Shown: positions 9,221-18,533 of the stretch, one piece after another
How the letters are laid out: each line of letters opens with the position of its first letter
How positions within the stretch are numbered: position 1 is the first letter of the stretch
DNA from: Niabella aurantiaca DSM 17617
Lineage (GTDB): Bacteria; Bacteroidota; Bacteroidia; Chitinophagales; Chitinophagaceae
Direction: 5' to 3'
Length of the DNA: 64,000 bases
Assembly: GCF_000374125.1 (NCBI RefSeq)
Contig: NZ_KB893626.1
Span: forward strand, 248,001 to 312,000
Made by a program: the position numbers and the translations under genes
Notes under the pieces: generated by a model
What the model saw: the letters and a program-made list of their open reading frames with translations, nothing else
Databases searched by the model: none
What the model was told of the DNA's origin: nothing

Positions 9221-9628
9221 ATGGCACCCAAACAACTCATAAAGGATACACTAAAGCAAAGCCGGCTGCATAAGACCATACTGCTGATGCTGGTTGCCTT
9301 ATGGGTGGTATCGCTTACACTGATCCTTTGCCTGGTAATTAACTGGCAGCGCCAGCAACATTCGGCGCATGGACGCAATGCCCACAGGCACCCTTCGCTG
9401 GATGAGATGCTTTTGTCATTCAGGGAACTGAAGCTGGGCAACAATACGACGCTTATCAATTTGCAACTTAGGGAGGTCTCCCAGAAGAAGGCCAGTAAGG
9501 ATACAGCAGATGAAGAGGTCATTGCTGATTACCGGAAAAAGATTTATGATCAGATGCTGGAGCAAAAGATCAGGGCCCGCCCACCTGCCAAACAAGACGG
9601 TTTCACCATTAAGCCTGTCCCTCAATAA
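9221..9628 (+). CDS. Small single-pass membrane protein, unknown function
   Basis: A 135-aa protein I do not recognise. It has a short basic N-terminus, one membrane helix at about residues 20-42, and a charged extracytoplasmic part with a helical, Lys/Gln-rich character. I chose the ATG at 9221, because the frame opens earlier (9146) but that overlaps the kinase. It sits between the hybrid kinase and a lipoprotein gene that begins 6 nt after its stop, so the three are probably one operon and may form an envelope-sensing unit. Confidence 0.7.
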   Translation: MAPKQLIKDTLKQSRLHKTILLMLVALWVVSLTLILCLVINWQRQQHSAHGRNAHRHPSLDEMLLSFRELKLGNNTTLINLQLREVSQKKASKDTADEEVIADYRKKIYDQMLEQKIRARPPAKQDGFTIKPVPQ

Positions 9629-9634
9629 TTGACT

Positions 9635-10546
9635 ATGAAATTATATTTGTTTATTTTAGCCATTCTGACTCTTACTTCCTGCGGCATGCAGAAACGACTG
9701 GCAAGCGCCAGGAACACCAGTGAAAGAACCAAAAAAATCGTACGTGATGAATCCGTTGAGCTGGATTCCATAAAAAAGATACTGGATGTGAAAGCAGGAG
9801 ATCGCGCCATCGACAGTGTACTGAACAACGATGTGCAGCAGATCCTGGACAAGCTCAACGGTAACCTGAACAGTGCACAGCAGCTGGCCCTGATCGTTGA
9901 TCTGGCTACCAAAAACAGCGCGACCTTCAGAAAAGGCATTTCCTCTTCGGACTTCCTCGCCAAGCTGCTCATTCTCGACTCGTTCAATACATCCCAAAGA
10001 CGGCGTGAGAAGGTGTACAGCATGCTGAAAGAATCAGTAAGCACTGCAAAATACCAGATGTTCCATTATGCTGCATTCTTTGATCCCGGGGTGTACCGGA
10101 TCCCGGAGTCCGCAAAGGTCACGATCCGCCGGCATTTTACGCCCATTGTTGATTCCCTGTCGCATCTTGCAAACAAGTATGCCGGCATTCCGCGCGAAGC
10201 GCGGATCGTATTTGTAGGCTATTCCGATTCCACGCCCGTTGTGAGGAACGGCCAACTTTATAAAGAGCTTACCCGGATCCTTAATAACGACAATCCTCCC
10301 CAAAAGGAAATGAACCAGTTATTATCGGATCTGCGGGCAAAAGAAATGGTGCGCAATATGAAATCGGTCCTGGACGCCAATACCGGGAAGTTTAAAAATT
10401 ACAATACACTCAAAGTAGGATATGTGGCCTATGGCAAAGGGGAAGAATACCCTTCGGCGCATATCACGGATTATAAGCCCACCGATGAACGGCGGCGGAT
10501 CGTGCTCAGTTACTGGACGGTATTGCCGCAGCTGGAGGGGTTGTAG
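9635..10546 (+). CDS. Lipoprotein with OmpA-like C-terminal region
   Basis: A 303-aa protein with a type II signal peptide ending in the lipobox LTSC (lipidated Cys16). The C-terminal half (about residues 155-303) has the look of an OmpA/MotB peptidoglycan-binding fold (FTPIVDSLSHLANKY, then IVFVGYSDSTPV), although the match is divergent. The middle is helical and rich in Lys and Asp. The start is ATG 9635; an in-frame TTG 6 nt upstream is less likely. It follows the small membrane protein in the putative kinase operon. Confidence 0.7.
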   Translation: MKLYLFILAILTLTSCGMQKRLASARNTSERTKKIVRDESVELDSIKKILDVKAGDRAIDSVLNNDVQQILDKLNGNLNSAQQLALIVDLATKNSATFRKGISSSDFLAKLLILDSFNTSQRRREKVYSMLKESVSTAKYQMFHYAAFFDPGVYRIPESAKVTIRRHFTPIVDSLSHLANKYAGIPREARIVFVGYSDSTPVVRNGQLYKELTRILNNDNPPQKEMNQLLSDLRAKEMVRNMKSVLDANTGKFKNYNTLKVGYVAYGKGEEYPSAHITDYKPTDERRRIVLSYWTVLPQLEGL

Positions 10547-10575
10547 CGGATAACACAGGGCAACAAAAAAAAGAT

Positions 10576-11076
10576 ATGACACCCATTGAGCAGCTTAAAG
10601 CTATTTTGACCGAACAATATATTACTGAAGACGGGGATGAGTACAGCGCTGAGCTTAAACAGGGCCTTACAGACCGGCAAATTGACAAGCTTGCAAAAGA
10701 TCTTCCTATGAAACAGATTCCGGAAGTGATCAGGGAGCTGTTGAAATTTTCAGGTGGATTTGAGTTTAGCGGGCTTGATGAAGTAACTTTTGACGGCGTG
10801 GGAAAATTTGGATTTGAGCAATTTTTTCCAAATTCAGTTCAACTTGCAGGAGATGGTTTTGGAAATTTTTGGATTTTAGATGTTGAGAGAAATGGAAATT
10901 GGGGAAATATGTTTTATGTATGTCACGACCCTGCTGTGGTGGTAAAGCACTCGGACAATTTAGCCCAGTTTATTGAACACGTGAATGACTTCGGGAAGAA
11001 TGGGAGCGAATCGAACCTTGACATCATCCACGAAAAAGTGGTTGGGGATAGCTGGAATAAGGATGACGGTTTTTAA
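10576..11076 (+). CDS. SMI1/KNR4 (SUKH) family protein
   Basis: A 166-aa cytosolic protein with the SUKH pattern: an N-terminal helix, a hydrophobic FEFSGLDEVTF region, then GDGFGNFWILDV and FYVCHDPAVVVKHSDNL. The family includes many immunity proteins for polymorphic toxins, but no toxin gene is adjacent. The coding sequence is visibly more AT-rich than its neighbours (runs such as GAGCAATTTTTTCC), which suggests acquisition from elsewhere. A possible gene remnant follows at 11067-11228. Specific function is unknown. Confidence 0.75.
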   Translation: MTPIEQLKAILTEQYITEDGDEYSAELKQGLTDRQIDKLAKDLPMKQIPEVIRELLKFSGGFEFSGLDEVTFDGVGKFGFEQFFPNSVQLAGDGFGNFWILDVERNGNWGNMFYVCHDPAVVVKHSDNLAQFIEHVNDFGKNGSESNLDIIHEKVVGDSWNKDDGF

Positions 11077-11228
11077 AGCTTGAACATGCAAAGCAATCAA
11101 ACGCTGCGATTTTAAAAAGTTTCGCATGTATGCTCCCGGATAATTTTGTGATTGCCGACCTGCACATCGGGTCCGGTGACGGTAAAGAGGAAGGGCAGTT
11201 CTCTTTTTTGAACAGGAACTTCAAATAA
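11067..11228 (+). pseudogene. Possible C-terminal remnant of an unidentified gene
   Basis: A second frame opens just as the SUKH gene ends and runs for about 53 codons to TAA at 11226-11228. It contains protein-like sequence (EHAKQSNAAILKSF, then PDNFVIADLHIGSGDGKEEG) but no proper start except an internal ATG at 11130. It may be a truncated neighbour or a frameshifted tail of the SUKH gene. I do not recognise the family, and it could be chance. Confidence 0.25.
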
Positions 11229-11242
11229 CCTGAATCGGAAAA

Positions 11243-12265
11243 TTATTGTATCGTTTCCTCAATCAGTTGCAGCACCGTATCCACCCAGAGCCCGCTGGTA
11301 TTCATACAAGGGATATAGGTGTAAGATTCCCCTCCGTTTTGCAGAAAATCTTCTTTGCCGCGTACTTCGATTTCTTCCAGTGTTTCCAGGCAGTCGCTCA
11401 CAAATGAGGGGCAAACGACCACCAGTTTTTTGACCTTTTCCTGAGGTAATTGGGGCAGGCGGACCTGGGTATTGGGTAGCAGCCAGGGATCGCGCCCCAG
11501 GCGGCTTTGATAGCTTTGTTGCCACTGCTCTTTTTTTAGGCCCAGTTTTTTAGCCACCAGCTCACTGGTAATGGTAACCTGGTGCCGGTAGCAGGTCGGA
11601 TGGGAGGGGCTTGATTTAAAGCAGCAGTTTTCCACCTGCATGCAATGCTTCCCGGTGGGATCGGCCTTCAGCACATGGCGCTCCGGTATGCCGTGATAGC
11701 TGAACAGCAGCTGGTCAAAATCTTCCTGCAAATAAGGCCGCATGCTTTCCGCCAGTGCGTTGATATAGGAGGGGTGTTTGTAAAATGGAGGAACCACTTT
11801 TAACCGGAAGGAGTAATTGTTTTTTTTATGAGCGTCCTTCATATGTTCAACCGCCGTTTCAAAGCTGCTCATGGCATAGTGCGGATATAAAGGCACCAGG
11901 ATCACTTCCTCCACATCCGGCATGCGCTTCAGCAATGCACTGTAGGCGGCTTCCGGCGTTGGATTGCCATAACGCATAGACAACTCCACCGGCATCTCCG
12001 TTTTCTGCTGCAGGGCCTCCTGCAATTGTCCGGACAATACGATCAGCGGGGAGCCTTCCTTCCACCAGATCGTTTTATAGGCTTCAGCCGACTTCGGAGC
12101 CCTGAAAGGTACAATGATCCCCCTGATGAGTAAAAATCGCAGCAGCCAGGGCTTGTCGATCACCCGTTTATCCATCAAAAACGCATTCAGGTATCGCCTT
12201 ACGTCTTTTACTTCGGTAGAATCCGGAGATCCCAGGTTCATTAAAATTACTCCCGTTTTACGCAT
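11243..12265 (-). CDS. hemH: Ferrochelatase
   Basis: Inserts Fe2+ into protoporphyrin IX to make protoheme (340 aa). The catalytic His is H191 in SYHGIPERH, and the conserved acidic region appears as SDCLETLEEI. Between these lies a short segment with four Cys (208, 214, 215, 225: CMQVENCC...C), placed like the internal cysteine cluster described for some [2Fe-2S] bacterial ferrochelatases. The start ATG at 12265 gives the usual N-terminus (KTGVILMNLGSP). It is divergent from the hemA operon across a 228-nt gap, and is the terminal step of the pathway encoded on both sides. Confidence 0.96.
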   Translation of the reverse strand: MRKTGVILMNLGSPDSTEVKDVRRYLNAFLMDKRVIDKPWLLRFLLIRGIIVPFRAPKSAEAYKTIWWKEGSPLIVLSGQLQEALQQKTEMPVELSMRYGNPTPEAAYSALLKRMPDVEEVILVPLYPHYAMSSFETAVEHMKDAHKKNNYSFRLKVVPPFYKHPSYINALAESMRPYLQEDFDQLLFSYHGIPERHVLKADPTGKHCMQVENCCFKSSPSHPTCYRHQVTITSELVAKKLGLKKEQWQQSYQSRLGRDPWLLPNTQVRLPQLPQEKVKKLVVVCPSFVSDCLETLEEIEVRGKEDFLQNGGESYTYIPCMNTSGLWVDTVLQLIEETIQ

Positions 12266-12475
12266 TTTTTTGCCGTATAAAATTAAGTTTTTCTGCCTGC
12301 AACAGGTAACACCCGGGATCCGGGCGCACCCCCGGCAAAAAGGATCACGATCGGCAAAGATACAGGTTACTTAAAGACAAAGGACCTGTCCGCGAGATTC
12401 AAATATCATGATAAAAATCATACTTTTTTTGAGGCCCGGTGACAAAAACGTGACGATACTACCACTTATCCTTTA

Positions 12476-12483
12476 TACATTTG
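12476..12483 (+). promoter_or_regulatory. Likely -7 box for the hemA operon
   Basis: TACATTTG is a perfect match to the Bacteroidota -7 consensus TAnnTTTG and lies only 10 nt before the hemA ATG, implying a nearly leaderless transcript. I see no good TTG at the expected -33 position, so support is partial. Confidence 0.45.
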
Positions 12484-12493
12484 CGCCTGAATC

Positions 12494-13744
12494 ATGTCGT
12501 TAGAAGAGTTTCATATCTCAAAGCAGGTTTTAGATCGTTTTTGTATCGCAGGCATCAACTATCATAAGGCCGACGCTGCAACCAGAGGGCTGTTTTCCAT
12601 TACCAACGAAGCATTTACCACATTGGGGAAAAGCGCCAGGGCTGCGGGACTGAAAAGTGTCTTCGTGGTATCTACCTGCAACCGTACAGAGATCTATGGA
12701 TTTGCGGAGTCTGTGATGCAGCTGGTAGAATTGCTGGTGCCCCATACAAATGGCGATAAGGCGGCTTTTTATGAATGCGGCTATTTTAAGAACGGAGCGG
12801 AAGCACTGCAGCATCTGTTTCATGTGGCCGCAGGCCTGGATTCGCAGATACTGGGCGATTATGAGATCCTGGGGCAGCTGAAAAGGGCTGTAGATACGGC
12901 ACGCAACCAGCAGTTGATCGGACCAGTGATGGACCGGTTGCTGAACTTCGCCTTTCAGGCATCCAAGAAGATCAAGACCGAGACCAACCTGAGCGACGGA
13001 ACGGTTTCCGTTTCCTTTGCGGCCATCGAACTGTTGCAGAGCATAAAAGGGATCGGACAAAAAAAAGTGCTGATCATCGGTGCCGGTAAATTCGGGGTCA
13101 ACGTTTGCAAAAACCTGAACACCTATTTGCCGCATACATCCGTTACGATCATGAACCGGACGGATGCGGTTGCACAACAGATCGCAGCCGGCCACCAGGT
13201 GCATTTTGCTCCCTATGCGGATAGGGCAGCAGCTATTGAGGCCTCCGATATTGTTATTGTTTGCACCAATGCAAACGCGCCCACCGTAATGCCCGGGCAG
13301 GTTACTCCGGGGGCACCCAAGCTGTTCCTGGATCTCTCCATACCGGTCAATGTACACCCGGCTATCCGGAAAATGGACCAGGTAACGGTAATTGATGTGG
13401 ACGAGATCTCCAATACCATACTGGACCGGACGCTGGCAAAACGCAAAGCGGAAGTGCCCCGCGCACTTGCCATCATCGGGCATTTTGAAAAAGAATTCCT
13501 GGGCTGGTTACGGGATCATCATTATGCACTGCATCTGAAAACCTGGAAGAACAAACTGCGCGAAATTGATTTAATGCAAACCTCCGTTTGCGAATTTTAT
13601 AAGGATAAGGAATTGATCAGCGAAACAGAGCGGGTAATGCGTGCGCAGAAAGCGGTGAAGCAGCTGGCTGTAAACCTCAAGGTGCGGAACGACAAAGGCT
13701 GCCAGTTTATCAGCAGCATCAATGATTATCTGCAAATTCCCTAA
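12494..13744 (+). CDS. hemA: Glutamyl-tRNA reductase
   Basis: First committed enzyme of the C5 tetrapyrrole pathway (416 aa); it reduces glutamyl-tRNA to glutamate-1-semialdehyde. The nucleophile is C62 in STCNRTEIYG. The family segment GLDSQILGDYEILGQLK follows at about residue 115, then a Rossmann NADPH domain (VLIIGAGKFGVNV), and finally the helical dimerisation region. It heads the run hemA-hemC-hemD-hemE, with hemC starting 13 nt after the stop. The next enzyme, HemL, is not in this window. Confidence 0.97.
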   Translation: MSLEEFHISKQVLDRFCIAGINYHKADAATRGLFSITNEAFTTLGKSARAAGLKSVFVVSTCNRTEIYGFAESVMQLVELLVPHTNGDKAAFYECGYFKNGAEALQHLFHVAAGLDSQILGDYEILGQLKRAVDTARNQQLIGPVMDRLLNFAFQASKKIKTETNLSDGTVSVSFAAIELLQSIKGIGQKKVLIIGAGKFGVNVCKNLNTYLPHTSVTIMNRTDAVAQQIAAGHQVHFAPYADRAAAIEASDIVIVCTNANAPTVMPGQVTPGAPKLFLDLSIPVNVHPAIRKMDQVTVIDVDEISNTILDRTLAKRKAEVPRALAIIGHFEKEFLGWLRDHHYALHLKTWKNKLREIDLMQTSVCEFYKDKELISETERVMRAQKAVKQLAVNLKVRNDKGCQFISSINDYLQIP

Positions 13745-13757
13745 CCCGGAACCGTTT

Positions 13758-14732
13758 ATGATCCGTATTGGTACCAGAGACAGTCAGCTGGCCGTTTGGC
13801 AGGCCACACAGGTAAAAGATCTCCTAGAAAGCTTAGGTACCCCCGCACAGCTGGAGCTGGTGAAGAGCGAAGGGGACCTGGATCTTGTAACGCCGCTTTA
13901 TGCCATGGGAGTACAGGGCGTTTTTACAAGGGTGCTGGACACTGCCTTGCTCAACAATAAAATTGATGTAGCTGTACACAGTATGAAGGACGTGCCCGTC
14001 CAGCTGCCGGAGGGAATTGTGGAAGCCGCAGTTCTGGAGCGGGCTTCGTACAAAGATATCCTTGTGTTGAATCCGAACTGGAAGGCGCCGGGCTCAGGCA
14101 TCAATGTGGAGGAACTTATAAAGACCATCGCCGAACCTGAAACCTTAAACCTGAAACCTGAAACTTCAAACCTGATCATCGCCACCAGCAGCGTACGCCG
14201 CAAAGCACAGTGGCTGCACCGGTTTCCGGGGCATACGATCGAAAACATCCGCGGAAATGTAAATACGAGGCTGCGCAAACTTTCCGAAAGCAACTGGTTC
14301 GGGGCCATCTTTGCGGAAGCCGGCCTTGAGCGCATCGGTCTGAAGCCCGCCGGCAGTATTGACCTCGGCTGGATGCTTCCGGCTCCTGCGCAGGGCGCCA
14401 TTATGGTAACAGCACGGAAAGACGATGGCGCAGTGCTGCGCGCATGCAGTCGCATCAATCATACTGCAACGGCCTACTGCGTAAAAGCCGAAAGAGATTT
14501 TTTAAGCACACTCATGGGAGGCTGTGCCACGCCCATCAGCGCGTTGGCAACCATGCATCAGGATCGTATTCGCTTCGAAGGCAGCATTGTAACCCCGGAA
14601 GGGCTGGAAAAGCTGGAGGTGGACGGAACCTATGTCATTGGTGAAACAGCTGCTCCCGGAAAAGTTGCCGCCGAAAAGATCCTGGAAAATGGCGCGGGAC
14701 GGTTAATCGCGAAAATGAATCATGAGCAATAG
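13758..14732 (+). CDS. hemC: Hydroxymethylbilane synthase (porphobilinogen deaminase)
   Basis: Polymerises four porphobilinogen units into hydroxymethylbilane (324 aa). The dipyrromethane cofactor Cys is C256 (LMGGCATPISA), and SSVRRKAQW holds the conserved Arg pair at about 147-148. I chose ATG 13758, as an upstream ATG at 13722 lies inside hemA. There is an in-frame insertion at about residues 126-139 (EPETLNLKPETSNL) just before the conserved IATSSVRR strand. Its DNA is a degenerate CTGAAACC repeat (14133-14174) of the same type as an intergenic repeat elsewhere. The insertion falls in a likely surface loop, so the enzyme should still work. Confidence 0.96.
   Translation: MIRIGTRDSQLAVWQATQVKDLLESLGTPAQLELVKSEGDLDLVTPLYAMGVQGVFTRVLDTALLNNKIDVAVHSMKDVPVQLPEGIVEAAVLERASYKDILVLNPNWKAPGSGINVEELIKTIAEPETLNLKPETSNLIIATSSVRRKAQWLHRFPGHTIENIRGNVNTRLRKLSESNWFGAIFAEAGLERIGLKPAGSIDLGWMLPAPAQGAIMVTARKDDGAVLRACSRINHTATAYCVKAERDFLSTLMGGCATPISALATMHQDRIRFEGSIVTPEGLEKLEVDGTYVIGETAAPGKVAAEKILENGAGRLIAKMNHEQ
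14133..14174 (+). repeat. Degenerate CTGAAACC repeat inside hemC
   Basis: About five imperfect copies of an octamer related to CTGAAACC lie in frame within hemC. A related tract occurs between genes at 24091-24120, and a reverse-oriented relative at 47055-47080. The tract adds about 14 residues to the protein without breaking the frame. Confidence 0.6.
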
Positions 14733-15417
14733 ATCGCTTCATATTTTAAGTACAAAACAACTTGATGATGCGCTCATCCGGCAGGCCGGAGACGGGGTAC
14801 AGCTGGACTGTATTTCGTTTCTGGAAATACAGCTGGTACCACCGGACCAGGTCCGGGTATTGCTGTCTGATGTGCCCGCTACTGATCAATCTGTGATCTT
14901 TACCAGCGCCAATGCGGTAAGGGCCGTAGCTGCGGCGCTTACCGCCGATCCGCAATGGAACGTGTTTTGTATAGAAGCCGCTACCAAAAAAAAAGTACAG
15001 CAGTTATTTCCCCGGTCAGCGGTCAGGGCATCTGCTCCCACCGGGGCACAACTGGTAGCACAGATCATTGAGCAGGCACCGGAACAGGTGGTTTTTTTTT
15101 GCGGAAACCTGCGCCTGGATACCATCCCGGACGGGTTGAAAAAGAACGCCATCCCCTGCAGGGAAAAAGTAGTGTATGAAACCATTAAAACCCCGGCTTC
15201 CATTGACCGGCGGTATGACGGGATACTTTTTTACAGCCCGAGCGGCGTGGAAAGCTTTTTTTCCGTTAATGATATTGCGGCCGCAACAACGGCAATTTCC
15301 ATAGGCCCGTCTACAACTGCAGCGCTAAGAAGTTATACTGCAAATATTGCAGAAGCACCGCAGCCCGACATCGGACAAATGTTACAGTTAATACCGGATT
15401 GCAAGGGGCCGCAATAA
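14722..15417 (+). CDS. hemD: Uroporphyrinogen-III synthase
   Basis: Cyclises hydroxymethylbilane and inverts ring D to give uroporphyrinogen III (231 aa). The family is poorly conserved, but the two-domain pattern is visible: VIFTSANAVRAVAA in the first half, and VVFFCGNLRLDTIPDGLK then GILFYSPSGVESFF in the second, ending with AISIGPSTTAALR. It overlaps the end of hemC by 11 nt, and hemE starts 30 nt later, so position strongly supports the call. Confidence 0.92.
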   Translation: MSNRSLHILSTKQLDDALIRQAGDGVQLDCISFLEIQLVPPDQVRVLLSDVPATDQSVIFTSANAVRAVAAALTADPQWNVFCIEAATKKKVQQLFPRSAVRASAPTGAQLVAQIIEQAPEQVVFFCGNLRLDTIPDGLKKNAIPCREKVVYETIKTPASIDRRYDGILFYSPSGVESFFSVNDIAAATTAISIGPSTTAALRSYTANIAEAPQPDIGQMLQLIPDCKGPQ

Positions 15418-15447
15418 GTTCCGGCGCGATCGACCCACTATTTGAAT

Positions 15448-16494
15448 ATGACGCAACAAGAAATAAAAAACGACTTGATTTTAAGGGCGCTTCGCGGAGA
15501 AGCTACGGAGCGAACGCCGGTGTGGATGATGCGGCAGGCGGGAAGATACCTGCCGGAATACATACAGCTAAGGGAAAAGTACTCTTTTTTTGAAAGGTGC
15601 CAGACCCCGGAACTGGCCTGTGAAATCACCTTACAACCGGTAGATATCGTGGGGGTTGATGCTGCGATCCTTTTTTCTGATATACTGGTGGTGCCGCAGG
15701 CTATGGGCATGGAAGTGCAGCTGGTAGAAAAGCTGGGTCCCCTGTTGCCTCAACCGGTGAAAGGTCCGGCCGACCTGCAACGGATCCGTATTCCGGATGT
15801 GAACGATTCCCTGCATTATGTTTTTGATGCCATCCGGCTGATCAAAAAGGAGCTGGACGGACGGGTGCCGCTGATCGGATTTGCGGGAGCGCCGTGGACG
15901 CTTTTATGCTATATGGTCCAGGGAAAAGGCAGCAAGACCTTCGACGAAGCAAAAGCATTTTGTTACCAGCAGCCGGAGACGGCGCATGCCCTGCTGCAAA
16001 TGATCACCGATACCACCATTGCTTATTTAAAAGGACAGGTGGCGGCCGGCGCCGATGTGCTGCAGGTGTTTGACAGCTGGGGCGGATTGCTGGGCAAAAG
16101 CGATTTTGAAGAATTCTCACTGCGCTATATCCGCCAGATCGTGGCGGCATTGAAAGAAAGCGTTCCTGTGATCGTTTTTGCAAAAGGAGCCTGGGGATCG
16201 CTGGCAGAAATGGCCGCAACCGGGGCAGCCGGCTTGGGCATAGATTGGTGCATCGAACCACAGACGGCCCGTAGCAGGGCCGGGGATCATATTACATTAC
16301 AGGGTAACTTTGATCCCGCAAAGTTACTGGCGCCTATTTCCCGGATCGAAAAAGAAACAAAAGAAATGCTGCGTGCTTTCGGGAAAGGAAGGCATATTGC
16401 CAACCTGGGGCATGGCATCCTGCCCAATGTGCCGGTAGACCACGCAAAAGCTTTTGTAAATACGGTGAAGGAATACATATTCTCTGATCTATAA
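15448..16494 (+). CDS. hemE: Uroporphyrinogen decarboxylase
   Basis: Decarboxylates the four acetate side chains of uroporphyrinogen III to form coproporphyrinogen III (348 aa). The signature [16 protein letters not shown] is at residues 22-37, with the conserved Asp in [11 protein letters not shown] and the second signature [17 protein letters not shown] 15448 is preferred over an in-frame TTG 6 nt earlier. It follows hemD closely, and an M1 peptidase gene begins 11 nt downstream in the same direction. Confidence 0.97.
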   Translation: MTQQEIKNDLILRALRGEATERTPVWMMRQAGRYLPEYIQLREKYSFFERCQTPELACEITLQPVDIVGVDAAILFSDILVVPQAMGMEVQLVEKLGPLLPQPVKGPADLQRIRIPDVNDSLHYVFDAIRLIKKELDGRVPLIGFAGAPWTLLCYMVQGKGSKTFDEAKAFCYQQPETAHALLQMITDTTIAYLKGQVAAGADVLQVFDSWGGLLGKSDFEEFSLRYIRQIVAALKESVPVIVFAKGAWGSLAEMAATGAAGLGIDWCIEPQTARSRAGDHITLQGNFDPAKLLAPISRIEKETKEMLRAFGKGRHIANLGHGILPNVPVDHAKAFVNTVKEYIFSDL

Positions 16495-16505
16495 AATCTT
16501 CTGCC

Positions 16506-18383
16506 TTGAACAGGATACCTTTTTTAACAGCGATGCTTATGTGCCTCTGGACGGCTGTTGCTGCACAGGAGTTATACATGCCCCGTAATATCCGGAACGC
16601 TGTAAAAAGGGGAACCCGTACCACAACCGGTGTGCCGGGAGAAAAGTACTGGCAGAACCGGGGTGTTTACGACATCGGCGTTACCGTAAACACAACAGAA
16701 AAAACGGTTTCGGGTAAAGAAAAGATCCTCTATTACAATAACAGCCCGGACACGCTTGCATCGGTGGTGATCCGCTTTGTAAACAACATCCACAAACCGG
16801 AGGCCCCGAGGGCCGGTCAGGTATCAAAGGATTTTTTGACCTCCGGGTTGGACATCCTGGGGTTTGCGGCTAACGGGCAGCGCTATACGATCAACAGTAA
16901 TGACTGGGGTACTGCAAATAAAGTAACCCTCAGCACACCGCTGCTGCCACGGTCAAAGACCGAGTTTGAGATCGAATGGACTTATCCGCTTTCAACGCTC
17001 AGTGGCCGGGAGGGCCAAATAGACCCGAACACCTTCTTCTGTGCCTATTTTTATCCGCGGATCTCGGTATATGATGATTATAACGGGTGGGACCTGCTGC
17101 CACATACGGACGGTGGTGAGTTCTATAATGATTTTAATGACTATACAGTTTCTGTAAAAGTACCCACCAACTATGTAGTTTGGGCCACAGGCACCCTCGA
17201 AAATGCAAAAGAAGTGTTGCAGCCGGCGGCATTTAAACGCTTCCGCGAATCGCTGTCCGGCAATAAAGTGATCCATGTGGCTACTGCCAAAGACATGGAG
17301 CAGGGAGCCATAACCGATTTCAGCGAATGGAATGAATGGAAGTTCAGTGCAAGGAATGTAACCGATTTTACTTTTGCCACCAGCAATCATTTTGTATGGG
17401 ATGCCGGCAGCGTGGCGCTTGCCGATGACGGCAAATTAAAAAGGGTAAGCGTTCAGGCGGCATACAAAGATACGGCTGCGGATTTCAAAAACTACGTGGA
17501 ATGGACCAAGTATGCCATCCGGTGGTACTCGGATAACCTGCCGGGGGTTGCCTATCCTTATCCCACGATGACGGCCATTCAGGGATACGCAGACATGGAA
17601 TATCCCATGATGGTGAACGACGCTTCGTTAAGAGATTGGATGGATTCCCGGCTTACCGTGGATCACGAAGTAGCACACACGTATTTTCCCTTTTATATGG
17701 GCATCAATGAAACCCGGTATGCATTTATGGACGAAGGGTGGGCCACTACCTTTGAATATCTGATCGGCATTTCAGAAAACGGAAAGCATGCGGCAGACAG
17801 CGCGTATAAAAGTTTCCGGATAAGGAACTGGATCAGCAATCCGGCAACGGAAATGGATCAGCCCCTGATCACGATGTCGTCACAGTTGTCAGGAGCTGGC
17901 TATGGGCGCAATTCCTATGGAAAAGCGTCCCTTTCGTATCTGGCTTTAAAGGACCTGCTGGGCGACGGGCTGTTCAAAAAGGCGCTGATCCGTTATATAG
18001 ATACCTGGAACGGGAAGCACCCGGTACCCTGGGATTATTTCAATTCGATCAACGCCGCTGCAAAGCAGGATCTTACCTGGTTTTGGGAGAACTGGTTCTT
18101 TAGCAATCATTATATCGATCTGAAAGTAAAAGAAGCGCGGTCGGGCACGAACAATACCACCATCACGCTGGAAAATGCAGGCGGCTTTGCGGTTCCCTTC
18201 GATGTGATCATAAAACCGGAGAACGGAAAGAAGAAAAAATATCATTATACACCGGCGATCTGGAAAAGAAAGGAGCGAACGGTTACTTTTACGGTACCCA
18301 GCAGCGGCAAAATAGAACATGTGACCATTGACGGAGGTATTTTCATGGATGCCACTCCGGAAGATAATTCCTATTTGTTATGA
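16506..18383 (+). CDS. Secreted M1 family zinc metallopeptidase
   Basis: A 625-aa exported aminopeptidase-type protein. The TTG start at 16506 gives a normal signal peptide (MNRIPFLTAML...AVAAQ), while the first ATG would truncate it. The gluzincin zinc site is H387-E388-V-A-H391 with the third ligand Glu410, matching HExxH-(18)-E. The classic GxMEN substrate motif is represented by GYADMEYPMM, with Tyr in place of Asn. It lies 11 nt after hemE and is probably co-transcribed with the heme genes, though no heme-related role is evident. Confidence 0.88.
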   Translation: MNRIPFLTAMLMCLWTAVAAQELYMPRNIRNAVKRGTRTTTGVPGEKYWQNRGVYDIGVTVNTTEKTVSGKEKILYYNNSPDTLASVVIRFVNNIHKPEAPRAGQVSKDFLTSGLDILGFAANGQRYTINSNDWGTANKVTLSTPLLPRSKTEFEIEWTYPLSTLSGREGQIDPNTFFCAYFYPRISVYDDYNGWDLLPHTDGGEFYNDFNDYTVSVKVPTNYVVWATGTLENAKEVLQPAAFKRFRESLSGNKVIHVATAKDMEQGAITDFSEWNEWKFSARNVTDFTFATSNHFVWDAGSVALADDGKLKRVSVQAAYKDTAADFKNYVEWTKYAIRWYSDNLPGVAYPYPTMTAIQGYADMEYPMMVNDASLRDWMDSRLTVDHEVAHTYFPFYMGINETRYAFMDEGWATTFEYLIGISENGKHAADSAYKSFRIRNWISNPATEMDQPLITMSSQLSGAGYGRNSYGKASLSYLALKDLLGDGLFKKALIRYIDTWNGKHPVPWDYFNSINAAAKQDLTWFWENWFFSNHYIDLKVKEARSGTNNTTITLENAGGFAVPFDVIIKPENGKKKKYHYTPAIWKRKERTVTFTVPSSGKIEHVTIDGGIFMDATPEDNSYLL

Positions 18384-18533
18384 AACGTTCATGGCGCTGA
18401 TTAAAAAGTACTTTTTGGCCGGTAAGGTTTTGAGATAGCAAGTCTTAAGCAATTGACAGACGCCGCCTTTCCGTCTTCCCGGCTAATTTTTTGTTCGCAG
18501 CCTTTTGATCAGCCCCAAACAAAAAATATACGG

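Noticed and set aside
12530-13483. A 317-codon frame antisense to hemA
   Set aside because: It mirrors codon bias of hemA, has no family resemblance, and hemA is unambiguous.
14133-14174. CRISPR-like array from the short repeats in hemC
   Set aside because: Units are about 8 nt, degenerate, without spacers, and lie inside a coding sequence. No cas genes are present.
18405-18418. AAAAAGTACTTTTT palindrome after the M1 peptidase as a terminator
   Set aside because: The stem is pure A/T except for GTAC, too weak for an intrinsic terminator; probably chance.
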